Shown piece by piece: positions 34,059-44,250 of a stretch of DNA of 64,000 nt. The stretch is taken from positions 16,554,001 to 16,618,000 of the forward strand of contig CM114275.1 in NCBI GenBank assembly GCA_050084515.1, in the 5' to 3' direction. A program made the translations under genes and the position numbers. The notes under the pieces were generated by a model. The model did no database searches, was not told the origin of the DNA, and saw only the letters and a list, made by a program, of their open reading frames with translations. Origin of the DNA: Blasia pusilla. Its lineage: Eukaryota > Marchantiophyta > Marchantiopsida > Blasiales. Positions within the stretch are counted from its first letter, which is position 1. Every line of letters begins with the position of its first letter.

Positions 34059-34894
34059 GTTTACAAGGTGGAACTTGTTTAAGTCTCATTTAATAGACGG
34101 AGAATCTTCCTTAGCCTGACAACCATGCATGAGAACAATAGGATCTCACTTGGTTTGATAATCAAAAGCTAGAATATCAACCAAAACGTCCACATAAGTA
34201 TACGAGTATTGGGTAGGGTTGTTTATCATCCACAAAGACAACACCTATGACACTTTCATAAGAAGAATACGATGTAGCTCATGAACCCTCATGCTCCTGT
34301 TAGATAGGACTTTACTAGTGGGGGGAGTAGAGAGGGCAAGAGCCTCTTGATCATGAGGCTCTTGGCTGAGATCAGAGTTATGGATGAGGGTTGGTCAAAC
34401 CCAATAAAAAATTTCACATTTGATAAGCTCCCAATCTCTCTAATTTTCTTTATCGAAAAACGTGTAGAAGGGGCTTATGAAAGATTGATGTCAAAAATTT
34501 TATTACCTAGACTAGCCTACTAATTTTCCTGCTTCCTTGTCAAATAAGATTCTTAACTCTAACCACATATTCAAAAAATGTAGAAATGATAGGATCTGGT
34601 TTCCTTTAGACGCCACTTTACCATATACTAGGTTTTGTGCAAAATGTAGTGATATGAAAAGTCAATAACCTACCGTGATAATTGTATTTGAACTCTTGCA
34701 CCCTCTTCAAAATTTCCACCTTCCTCTATCATCCCACATTCGAGTTCTAATCAGCTCGAACCTTTTTATGTATTCTGTGACAAAGCCAAGAGCTTTATCG
34801 AGAAGATAGCCTCCGCCATGCAACCTTCAAGATGTGGTCTTGACCTCACATATTTCTTTATAATTCCCATATTATTGTCAAATGGGCACATTTA

Positions 34895-35347
34895 TCAAAT
34901 TTCCAACTCCTCTCTAATATGGATGAGAAGATGGGTCATTACATCGAAAAAGTCTAAAGGGAAATGCATCTTGAGCAAACATAAGGCAATGGTTGGGTCT
35001 GCAAGTAGTTTTGTAGGTTTTTTAGGGTCCCAAAAGTTTTGTGAAATGATCCTCAAGAGCCTACTCAGTCTCATAATTGTGGTCCTGACCTCTTTGGTCA
35101 TGAGACCTCGGAGGCAAAAGGGCAGATTTTGTTTGATGAAGATATGGTAGTCGTGAGACTTCACATTAAATAATTTCTTATGCAAAATATGTTTTTTTAA
35201 GTCTACACTAAAACCAGTAGGGACTTTCAATGAATCTATCCTTCCCAAGAACTTGCTGATTTCTGAGGAGATAAGAACATAATTTGCGGGAGGTACCACT
35301 AGACCTCCACTCATAGAAGGGTGCACTCGTAGCCATAAGTTAGGCAA
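34895..35347 (-). pseudogene. DUF4218-like domain of CACTA transposase
   Basis: 150 codons open. FNVKSHDYHIFIKQNLPFCLRG and FPLDFFDVMTHLLIHIREEL are the two most conserved stretches of DUF4218, which follows the catalytic core in TNP2 proteins. This is the best-preserved part of the element. Confidence 0.8.
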
Positions 35348-35689
35348 ATTCGGCTTTCTCCAAATATTGACACACTTTCACTATGTCTTTAGCCGCAAAG
35401 ATTGTTTTCACTTCATTGTCTGCAATATTATGCTCCACTTGTATGAGATCTAAAGTATGTTGAATCAATAGATGCTATGGAGTCATCATGGTCAAGGATA
35501 GATCATATGGAACATTTGACTTTACAAAAAAAACCTGAAAATTACTTTAGGAATCTCTCAACGTGTTTTTGAAGGATACTTTACAAGAAGGCATATCAAA
35601 CCACACTCCTTTGCACGTGACACGAGTTCTCTTGTAAGGGTCTAATGGACCATCTTCTCAACCCTTGCTTCTGTGGTACATGTCCTTTT

Positions 35690-36391
35690 CTTTTGCCCAT
35701 TTCAGAATTTATGTTGCCTCAATTCTATGTGAATGTGCTCTAGGTTCCATCTTTCCATTGAAAATTGGAGCATAGTTTTTGTTCCTCCAGTAATGACCCC
35801 TTTGGAGATGACACCGATGATCGCCAAATATTGGTTTCCCACACTCTTTGGAGAAGCCATAATTGACATCCAACCCACATATGGTACAAGCAAGCTTGCC
35901 ACCATGATGGTCCATTAAATGAGGGCTCTAAAAGTAAATTTCCACTTACCATTCAATTGTCTCACATCGTGAAATTCAACACCCTTCCACAATTTTTGAA
36001 GCTCCTCTAGAAGTGGAGCCAAGAATATGTGGATGTTCTCCCCATTGTTACTTTCTTTGCTTGAAATGATCAATTCCAATTTGATGAAATTTTTTTTTCT
36101 TGCAACCATGGGGGCAAGTTGTAATTCACTAATATACTGGCCAAGTTGAAGATGAACTTGCCTTTTCTGAGTAGGGATTCAAGCTGTCTAAGGCTAAGCC
36201 AAACAGACAATCTCTCTTTTCGTTCTTAAAGGCATGATAGAGGTAGACTCCAACTTAGTGAGTATATTTACTAAATACGGGTCATGCCAAAGTATATTTG
36301 TAAAAAGTTTCATGTAATATGTATTCATTTTTTTGAGAAAAGTCGCATGATCCATTCTGATTGCTAGAGCAATGTCTATAGTGTGATGCAT
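35690..36391 (-). pseudogene. TNP2 transposase core remnant
   Basis: The segment IHIFLAPLLEELQKLWKGVEF (36060-35990) matches the region of TNP2 transposases that reads as 'polar loop, L-PL-EL-LW-GV'. The next segment, with CTICGLDVNYGFSKECGKPIFGDHR and GHYWRNKNYAPIFNGKMEPRA (about 35890-35735), supplies the CxxC and the H-R region characteristic of the family. The two parts are in different frames. These proteins cut at CACTA ends in the nucleus; this copy cannot be functional. Confidence 0.75.
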
Positions 36392-36663
36392 AATCCTACA
36401 GTCAATGGTGAATTTGCAAGACTCATTCTCGAGGAGATTCTACAAGAGCCCGAGTAGGATAATGTTGTTTTGTGTTTGTTAGAACAAGTACAAATGAGAT
36501 ATGGAGACAATATAGGTATATTTCCAATTGTATAGCAAGATGGAATCACAAAGAGAGAAATATTCATAATGATCGACCAGAGAAAATCTTGGGACGGGAT
36601 GAGAAGGGTTCTCCTCTCGCAAGAGGTATTTCCATCAAACTTTGATCTTACTAACACTACCAT

Positions 36664-38790
36664 TTCATTGCAACCAATTGACTTACTAATATGTATTTTT
36701 CATACATTGTGCAAGAATTCAAAAAGAGAGACTACTACTTAAGGAAGTACAATTCAGGGAACACAATCTTACAATATCGAATGCAACCAAGGAACTAGAA
36801 AAAGTTGTAGATACCATTAGATAACCATATTTAATAGAGCGTGGACATATACTTCTTGTACCCATGAAGTAGTAATAGATTTATCAACAAGTCACGCCAC
36901 AAAATTGATTCAAACAATGATGAGGTGAGAAAGAGTGGCCTCTACTTAAAGGCCTCCTACTTAGTTAGATGTATTGGCCCCCAACATTATTAATCTAGAC
37001 AACCTCGAGGATGATGCAATAGTTAATATGCCATCAACAATGATCTGGTCAATTTATACTACTCGACACACACCACCTTCAAGCATGAATGCTCAATTTC
37101 TTTCACCTACAAAAGGATAAAATGACTCCTTATCAAAATCATTGTGTTCCTACCCCCCGCTAGTGTGAGCTATTATGGATTAAAAAAAAGTTGGTCAATA
37201 ATAATTATTTTTGTTAACCTACTTATTAGGGTAAGGCCTCTGGCTACTGCATCGGCATGTAAATTAGTATGTGGTACCTATTTGCAGATGTTTGCAAAGA
37301 TCAATAGAGGAGTACTACTTTACTAATGTTATTCCTCTTCATGTTACTTTTTCTAATTTAGCATAGTTTAATTCTTTGAAACACCTTTATTCACATAGCT
37401 AATCATGCACTTTGCCCATCTATTTTTTCTTTTTCTTTTCTAATTAGACTCGTCCATTTTCTTCAATCTGATTGTTCACCGCAATGACATGTTTATATGC
37501 GAACTATCCCATGCTATTATTAAGGTAGGTGTAAGTCTATGAACTAATTTGGAGGATGTAGTTTTCTGCTAACTCCCCTTGGTGTTGACAATTTGATGTC
37601 TCTCTTCTCTTGAGTATGAACATTTTATGTGCTTAGGAAAGAGGTTTTCTCAATTATAATTCAAAATTTAATTTAATACAGATCTGGTTTTTAGGCTCAA
37701 GATAGATGATCTCTGTAGTGATTGGAGAATGCAATCTTTTTTGTTCCTCCTTCTTTAGACACGTGCCACAAGGTATCTCTCAAAAATACTTTTGGTCATC
37801 CTAATCGAGATAAGATTTTATTAATTGGTTTCACATTGAAACATGACATTATTAGGGGGTTTTTTGTATCGCATGGTCCCTAACGGCTCCTTACTAGTTC
37901 CATATAAATGTAGTTCTTAGTTTTTAGGGTAGTGGTAAGGACCCTTATCATCCAAGGATCCCTATTTATTAATCATTCCGATTAATATGCCACTCTCCTT
38001 ACCTATGCAACCCAAAAATAGTTTTTGGAAATAGTGCCAATGATCAAACAGAAGAACGACAAAAACAAACTGCATAATATATAGATAGGCTAGTGTACAA
38101 CCGGTACCATGCTACGAGTCAAGAGACTAGCCATGCGACACTCTAGTTCAAGTTTTTTTCTTGCTATTCAAAGTATGAGAAACGGACTTATTGCCACTTA
38201 TCAAACATAGGTTTCATATGCTTCAAAATAACAAAGGGAATCTCCAATAATATAAACTAGTTAGCATGCCCTTGCGCACGAAAATGATAAATGATTATTT
38301 AATCTATTAAATAAAATAAAATATACCTTTCATTCAAATTCATTTTTCTTCCCCAAAATATCATATGTAAACTCGCATGATTAATTTCTAAAATAAATAA
38401 TTTTCATTTTCTTAAATCTTAGAAGAGTAATGAGATTCCACTCTTGAATTAAAATTTACATAACAATCACTTTAATAATTTCATCTTTCAATAAAATTGA
38501 AATAATATCTACTCCTTCTCATTCAAATTAATTTCCTATCAAATAAGAATTAAGAGGAAAATTTTAATTTTTTTAATCATTTAGTATCATCTATTATAGT
38601 TCAATTTAATTAAATGATGAATTAAAACAATTGATCTGTTCCACTCAAATTTTCTAAAACATTAGGAACAAATTCAAACATATTACTATTCTATTCTAGG
38701 GCGCCCATTAAGATAGGCCAGGGTAGAGATGGATTCCTGTTGAGTCGCTTCTAAGATGATGTAGCAATTTCTAATCAGAAGTATAACTTC
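36664..38790. other. AT-rich intergenic DNA, no gene seen
   Basis: Only short chance frames. From about 38280 to 38690 the sequence is very AT-rich. No repeats of note were found. Confidence 0.5.
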
Positions 38791-39245
38791 ATCCCACATT
38801 CGCACCAGTGGATGAACCCAATTCTACACTCCCAATAGCAGGTCCTAATTCATCAACACAGGGAGTAGGTCCCTCTTCAATACATCGAAAACAAATCCCT
38901 GTTGCTACGCCTTGTCTCCCATCGGCAATGGAGCAAATATCCACGACGGTAAGTCTCATTGATTTCTGTGAGATATGTTCCCTTACATGAATCTCCTTTG
39001 AATTACTGTATACATCTCATGATTTTGTCGTCTTATGACTGAGTGTGATAGAGCTTTTGCAGGTCCACGAATAAAGCACTCTGGATTCGACACCTCGGAT
39101 GCACTAACTCCAACAACGCTGTATGTGTGGGAATCTTCAGAAAGAGCATGTACTTCGAGCAGAGGCCTTAGCTGCGGCTGATCCCACTTAACATGCCAAT
39201 CATGGGAGGCCTTCAATACAACAACGCCTTCAACGAAGTCTACTT

Positions 39246-40040
39246 TTGGGGCATGTTGGCGAGTTTTCACGTGAAGCTCGAAGATTGGATCCTCTTTCTC
39301 CGGCGGTTCCAAGGGCGCAAACAGTGGCTCTCTTAGAAGCTCTTCATCCTCCTGCAAGTGGCGATGCTCCACCTTTTGTGGAAGACTATACAACGGACGT
39401 TGACTTGGAGGTTTTCACAAGGGCTTTTCTGCATACTCCTTGCTTATCAGCAAGCGGGCTATCAAGGATAGTTTTTGAGCATCTTCGCGATTGCTTTGTC
39501 CCAGCAGATTCAACAAGTGGCGTTGTCTCTTTACAACTCGTGAGCCTCATTCCATTTGTTTTCTCCTTCTATGCCTATGATAAGCCCATTATCTATTCCC
39601 ATCATGCTACTTCTGGAGAATATAGTATTCTACAATCGGCTTGTGGCACACGTCAAGGTGATCCCATGGGTGGCCCGGTCTTTGCCATTGCCCATTTTCG
39701 TGCCCTTCGAGCATCAGCGCAAGAATTTACATCTTGTCTTTTCCCTTCTCTTGTTGATGATACTCACATTATAGGTCCTCCTTCTGAAGTGGTTCATGCT
39801 TATATCCATTTTGTGGAGCAACTCTCTTTATTAAACCTTAAAGTCCAACCTAGTAAATGTGGAGTATGGTCTCCTTCATGCCTTCCCTCAACACTCACCC
39901 CACCTACTCCTGATTTTCCCATCTACATTGAAGGGTTAGAGTTCTTGGGGTCCCAATTGGCTTCATCGACTATGTCTCAAAGTTCTTGTATGAGGCCCTT
40001 TTGGAAGAGGTGGAATGACTTCATTTGTTACCTCATCTAG
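39246..40040 (+). pseudogene. Reverse transcriptase domain (finger-deleted)
   Basis: 265 codons open. A pre-RT segment, FSREARRLDPLSP and LHPPAS, is followed by SASGLSRIVFEHLRDCF. The frame then jumps directly into the palm region, FYAYDKPIIYSHH and SACGTRQGDPMGGPVFAIAH. About 100 residues that should carry the first catalytic Asp and the nucleotide-binding fingers are absent. SLVDDTHIIG holds the two catalytic Asp. LNLKVQPSKCGVWSP and LEFLGSQL form the thumb start. The open frame across the deletion is fortuitous or indicates a recent deletion. Confidence 0.7.
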
Positions 40041-40305
40041 GGGATCCCCAAGTGGCTTATGGGATTCTCTCCCAATGTTTTCTACGACGTCCTTCCTACC
40101 TTCTTTGCAGTTTTCCTCCCACTTCAAGATTCTTACATCAGTTGGCCTTTTTTTATGCTTCTATCTTGGCAACTTTTGATCAACTTCTTGGCTCGAATAC
40201 CTTTGAGGGAGAGGATGGTGTCTTTGCTTCACGACAAGCTATCTTGCCTATTTCTTTTGGAGGGGTGGGACTGTCCTCCACAGTCCATATGCTCCCGCAG
40301 CCTTT

Positions 40306-41097
40306 TTGGGCAGTTGGGCCTTGGTAGCACCGATTATGGCTTCAAGGTTTCTCCAAGGAGATACACCTATCTTGATGGATCATATTGCCCATATAGAGGA
40401 GGAGGACTTGTTATTTCATAAACAACTGAGATCTGCACGAGCTCTTCTTCCTCTTGCTACACAAGCAATTCTACCCCCTTTCAGTCAACTGATTACGGAA
40501 GGGCTTCATCGACTTCAAGAGCATATCTTCGAGAATCTGCATGAAATCAAATTTTCGAGCATTCTCTCCGAGGCATCCTCTGACACTAATCGAGCTCGTC
40601 TACGTTCATGTGCGGGTACCGGAGCGGGGCCGTGGCTTACTGCAAATCCACTTATTCTTCCATTTCGTCTTCCTCGAAGTATATTCTTGACAACTTTTCG
40701 GTTACGTCTTGGACTTTTCCATCCTTCTCTCTTAGGTGTGTCAAATTGTGTATGCGGGGATCCCATTGATGCCAAGGGTATCCGTATACTCCGATGTGCA
40801 CATGGTGGAGAACGAACGGCCACACATGAGGTCATTAGAGAGGCGGTAGCATGAGTGGCTCGTACTGCAGGATACATCGTTGGGCAAGAGCAACTCCACG
40901 TCCTACCTTCAACCACACAAGCAAAATCTTGTCGGAGAGTAGATGTTGTTATGTCTCGAGGTGGATTCCGGACACTAGGTGATGTGGTGGTTGTTGATCC
41001 AACACGTTCTGACTTGGTGTGCCGAGCCGCACATTCCAAAGGTTTGGCGGCCGAAGCGGCAGCAAGAATCAAGTTATGGTGTGAGACATGCCACTGA
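40306..41097 (+). pseudogene. C-terminal zinc-binding and nuclease-like region of the RT element
   Basis: After GAGPWLTANPL and FRLRLGLFHPSLLG comes CVCGDPIDAKGIRILRCAHGGERTATHE (split here for brevity; about 40745-40830), a CxC...C-x-H...H arrangement. A stop at 40852-40854 follows. Then come acidic residues in a spaced array: EQ near 40885, RRVDVVMSRGG near 40935-40970 and LGDVVVVDPTRSD near 40975-41015. An E...D...D-x-x-V pattern like this resembles PD-(D/E)xK or restriction-like endonucleases carried by some non-LTR elements. The nuclease assignment is an inference from spacing only. Confidence 0.45.
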
Positions 41098-41404
41098 TGG
41101 ATTTATTCCTTTTGCAGTGGAAGTATTCGGTCATATACATGTGTCTTTTGATACTTTCCTGAAAACATGTGCTCACCACTCCCTCGAGAATCATCACCTT
41201 GCTCCTTCCTGTAGTCCTTCTCTCGGTAGTTACTACTTATTTTCGGCAATGCATCTCAGTGGCCTTACAACGTGCACAAGCCTTGGCATTGATACGTCGT
41301 GGGGAGGTGGTGGGGGTCGCTCGCCTCATCGTCCATTCACATTTGACCAACCACTTGTGTTCTTGTCAGATTTGTTTCAAGCTATCAATCGTGTAGCTTC
41401 TTGA

Positions 41405-42130
41405 GCGGTGTTTGCGTTGGCTTGTTGCCATTTTCTTTTGCATTCTTGTATGCATTTTTTGACTCTGCTTTTGAGTTGGTATTACCTTTCTTTGTCCTAT
41501 TCTGAGGTTTATTTTATAATAAAGTTGATATATCAATACCTACTCTTTTTTTTCACACCAAATTATCATCCACCAATAAAAAAAATGTTAATTAATGAAA
41601 TGGTTTCCAATCATTTTCATTTTCTAAAATAGAAAACTTGAGTAATACGATACTTTTTAAAATTAATATAAATTTTTTTTCTTAAATCTTAGAAGAGTAG
41701 TGATTTTTTTTATAAAGTGGAGATAAATTATTTATTTCCACTTTATAGAGTATGGATATTTTTTATTATATTTTTTTGATTCAAAATTTTGTAAATTTTT
41801 TATCTAATTACGAAAACCTATTTCGATTCCAATTTCGACTTAGTATGAAAAACTAAATAAAAATTAAATGATGCACACGTGGCGTTCATCGGCGCTTTGT
41901 ACTATGATTACTATGTTGAACATATATGATCCCCCGTTATAATAAAGGTATTGTGTTCAACGGCTCGGAGACTCACACGAAACTACTACTACAACGGCTC
42001 CTCGTAAAGGAACGTTGGGGCCTTCTTTACGTGTGTGCTGATTAAAAAAAATTCTTTTCGAGGGTTTACTGCAGCATTTTTAAATAAATTGCTTAAGACT
42101 AATTTCAGCCCGCCCCTCGGAGCTTGCACA
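41405..42130. other. AT-rich intergenic DNA, no gene seen
   Basis: No coding signal. GC content rises sharply after about 42100. Confidence 0.5.
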
Positions 42131-42137
42131 GTTTCCA

Positions 42138-42292
42138 ATGGTAGAGTTTGCAGGGAATTTCTTCAACGTCCTGACTCGGAGGAGTGGTAGGTCTCCAGTA
42201 AAGTTTGAAGTAGAGTACTGCTACTGCGGACGGGACTTGGGACGGACTCCTAGCGCTCTGCCGGCCGGGAAACGACTACTGGAGCTCGTTAA
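42138..42292 (+). CDS. Possible first coding exon of an unknown gene
   Basis: A GC-richer island in AT-rich DNA. An ATG at 42138 opens a frame of 52 codons that runs into a textbook splice donor, GTAAGT, at 42293. The peptide includes FEVEYCYCGRDLG and PAGKRLLELV. A VEYCxCG pattern has a distant likeness to thioredoxin-like selenoprotein W-type proteins, but that is too weak to name it. No second exon was recognised in the following 800 bases. It could equally be the stump of a gene broken by transposons. Confidence 0.25.
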
Positions 42293-43086
42293 GTAAGTCA
42301 CTACATTTCACGGCGTCCTGACTCTTGATCCAGACGGTTTTTGCTGCTGCCGGGTACGAACGAACTGGATACATCCGTTTATCGAGTTCTAAACGAGTAC
42401 TATTTTACCAAATTTCTACTCCCATAGCCCCCTTTATGGAAAGTACTTCCTCACCGCCCCCTAAAAATAAATTACTTTTCATTCGTCACCATTTTTAAAA
42501 GTGCTGTTATAAGCTTACCTAAACACCTGATCATTGTTTACTGCTGAACTCTCGGTCTATACAATGGGTGGTACTGATCCACCCATAGATGCTTTGCTAT
42601 CACGTAAGGTTGACGATCGTAAAAACCTGACTAGACATCATTTCCTGTGGATCAGAAGGGATTATTTTTGTAGTAATTGGGACGAGGAGGAGCACATGTC
42701 TTATTAACAAAGCGCATTGTCAAGAGATTCTCGGGCTGCTTTTGAGTTCTGGAGACTATCCACATCGAAAAATGATCCAAATCTGAAGGCTTCAGTTTGG
42801 AAGAAGATAGATACTTGTGCGGGTTGGGGGTAGAAGTTGTTTCGTAAGACTTTTAGTTGCCAATATATTGGCCAAAATAGTCGTTGTGGTGGAGGGTTCT
42901 TTGACAAAATCTAAGATTGCATTCAGCTCGGAGGAGTAGCTATAGTATTGGGGTCAATTCCTACATTCCAAACGTGTATCTCCATTGGTGCCTTGCCCTA
43001 CCCATAGTATTGAATTAGCCGCCGAAATAGTCGTCATGGCAGTGGTTTCTTTTAGAAAATGTAAGATTGCAAAAGATAAGGCAGGT
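42293..43086. other. Dispersed repeat-like sequence
   Basis: From about 42860 to 43080 there are two related segments (GGCCAAAATAGTCGTTG and GCCGAAATAGTCGTCATGG, each followed by an AATGTAAGATTG-type stretch). They match segments at 57400-57560. These look like subterminal repeats of a DNA transposon. The part before 42860 shows nothing recognisable. Confidence 0.4.
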
Positions 43087-43131
43087 GCACGACACTTATA
43101 GATGCACATACTGCATCTATAAGTGTCGTGC
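43087..43131. repeat. Perfect inverted repeat beside the C-element LTR
   Basis: GCACGACACTTATAGATGCA and its exact inverse (43112-43131) are separated by CATAC. The right arm overlaps the outer end of the truncated 3' LTR of element C (TGTCGTGCC...), so the LTR tip has been copied in reverse into the flank. Confidence 0.95.
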
Positions 43132-43470
43132 CCCTACTCTCCTTGAACGTCAATTTCTAGTGTTGTGAAAGCGTGCATTCAGTAGAACACGCTCTCATTG
43201 CTGCTCTGCACCCAAACACACACTCACTTTAGTCGGGTCTGGGTCAATCAAGGCTCCAACTGATCGAGCTCTCGACTCAGCCTCTCATCAAGCTCATCTT
43301 CCTAGTTTCTCGCTTTACGACACATGCAAGAGTCTCTAGACTTGGGACAGACTTTCTAGTTAGTTTGAGGACTTCAAACGGCGTTTGCACGCATGGCGGT
43401 CTCGACTGTCCAATGGACCTCAAATGAGTCCCTAACCGAGACCTCGAATGAGTCCTTAACCGATTAGATC
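43124..43470 (-). repeat. Partial 3' LTR of element C
   Basis: Matches 55370-55740 (shared stretches such as CTACTCTCCTTGAACGTCAA and ACTTGGGACAGACTTTCT). Only the U5-side third remains; the U3 part is lost together with the end of pol. Confidence 0.8.
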
Positions 43471-43489
43471 AGTAAGTCCTCCTGCTGAA

Positions 43490-43872
43490 ATACTAGGCAG
43501 CTGAAAACCGATCAAAGAGGTCATAAATCCTCGAAAGAGGACAGTTGTTCCTTACCATCACTTTATTCAACACCCAATAATCAACAAAAAGTCTCAAGTT
43601 TCCATATTTCTTCTTCACAAAGAGAACGGACACTCCGTAAGGTGACTTTCCAGTTCGAATGTAACCCCTATCTAGAAGTTCACCCAACTCTTTTTCCAAC
43701 TCCACAAGTTCCTCTTTATTCCACCAATATGGCACCTCTGAAGGTGGTTGAGACCTTGGTATCACCTCTATCTTATGACCGACCGCCCTACGTAGTGGCA
43801 ACTCAATCAGAAGCTCCTTTGTCAAAACATCACCAAATTCCTTCACCACTCTCTTGAGTGTTTTAGGGATTC
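43490..43872 (-). pseudogene. Element C reverse transcriptase, N-terminal part
   Basis: Minus strand. VVKEFGDVLTKELLIELPLRR is the pre-RT segment. It is followed by GHKIEVIPRSQPPSEVPY, ELGELLDRGYIRTGKSPYG, VLFVKKKYGNLRLFVDYWVLN and the PLSRIYDLFDRFSAA segment. A stop follows near 43490 and the catalytic YxDD is absent. The first ~95 residues of RT are therefore present and the palm is deleted. Confidence 0.85.
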
Positions 43873-44238
43873 TGTCATGACCATACGGATTATGTCGTAG
43901 AGTATGGTGTGCTGGTAGAGGCCATTCCTTATGTAGGACCGTAGTGGCTTGGTAGAGATGCGGTTCCATACATAGGGTTGGGGGTTACTCACTTGGGGGT
44001 GACTTTCCCAGTAGGGCCCGCTCTTAGGTTGGAGGATATAAGGTGGCTTGCCCTCAAAAACGATCAGTTCTTTGAGTTGAGCTATTGCGTTGGGAGTTAG
44101 CCTTGGTAGTGAGTAGAGCTCTTGGCTATGGTGTTTCCCGCAAGCTTCGACCTAGATTCTCCCATCGTGGAGTGGGTTTGGCTAAATTGTATGTGATTGT
44201 AAATGTGTTTTATGACAGTAGGTCTTTCACGGATTTCA
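43873..44238 (+). repeat. A1 terminal repeat of copy B (366 bp, TG...CA)
   Basis: Begins TGTCATGACC and ends CGGATTTCA. It abuts element C sequence on the left. It contains the TATA-like GATATAAGG (44035-44043) and, 22-35 bp later, CAGTTCTTTGAG. The B block that follows A2 at the 3' end is not present after A1. Confidence 0.9.
44035..44076 (+). promoter_or_regulatory. TATA-like box and predicted start region of copy B
   Basis: GATATAAGG at 44035-44043. A start 25-32 bp downstream would fall at about 44065-44072, inside CAGTTCTTTGAG (44065-44076). The start is predicted from spacing only. Confidence 0.45.
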
Positions 44239-44250
44239 CTCAAAGAATTG
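44239..44250 (+). promoter_or_regulatory. Candidate self-priming primer-binding site
   Basis: CTCAAAGAATTG begins immediately after the terminal CA of A1, where a primer site belongs. It is the exact reverse complement of CAATTCTTTGAG in A2 (53347-53358), and of CAGTTCTTTGAG in A1 (44065-44076) allowing one G-U pair. No tRNA-Met type site is present. Tf1-type Gypsy elements prime from the folded 5' end of their own RNA in this way. Confidence 0.55.

Larger units (their letters stand above)
33771..36663 (-). mobile_element. CACTA transposase relic 1 (TNP2-like)
   Basis: On the minus strand, TNP2 domains appear in the right order: transposase core (36110-35700), DUF4218-like (35347-34895) and DUF4216-like (34058-33771). 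The frame is broken between blocks. Short exonic or decayed pieces extend to about 36663. No complementary CACTA ends could be paired by eye. Confidence 0.75.
38808..41404 (+). mobile_element. Non-LTR reverse transcriptase element relic
   Basis: Plus strand. The first part (38808-38990, then about 39180-39440 in other frames) resembles the N-terminal arginine-rich region of this family. The RT block is open from 39246 to 40040 with ACGTRQGDPMGG (about 39640-39675) and LVDDTHIIGP (about 39750-39780), where VDD replaces the usual YxDD box. The RT finger region between about 39530 and 39550 is missing, so an internal deletion is likely. The C-terminal part (40025-41095) continues LGDPQVAYGILSQCF and RPSYLL and ends in a cysteine/histidine and acidic segment described separately. 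It is clearly not the same LINE family as the elements at 6-7.5 kb and 22.7-25.6 kb. Confidence 0.7.

Noticed and set aside
34818-35150. Plus-strand frame of 110 codons
   Set aside because: Antisense to the DUF4218 segment of the CACTA relic, which has a clear family match on the minus strand.
40515-41072. Minus-strand frame of 185 codons
   Set aside because: Antisense to the reverse-transcriptase element. The plus strand carries the recognisable motifs and the minus-strand peptide has none.
42138-42292. Naming the short exon a selenoprotein W-type protein
   Set aside because: Only a VEYCxCG likeness. The spacing of the cysteines and the rest of the peptide do not support it.
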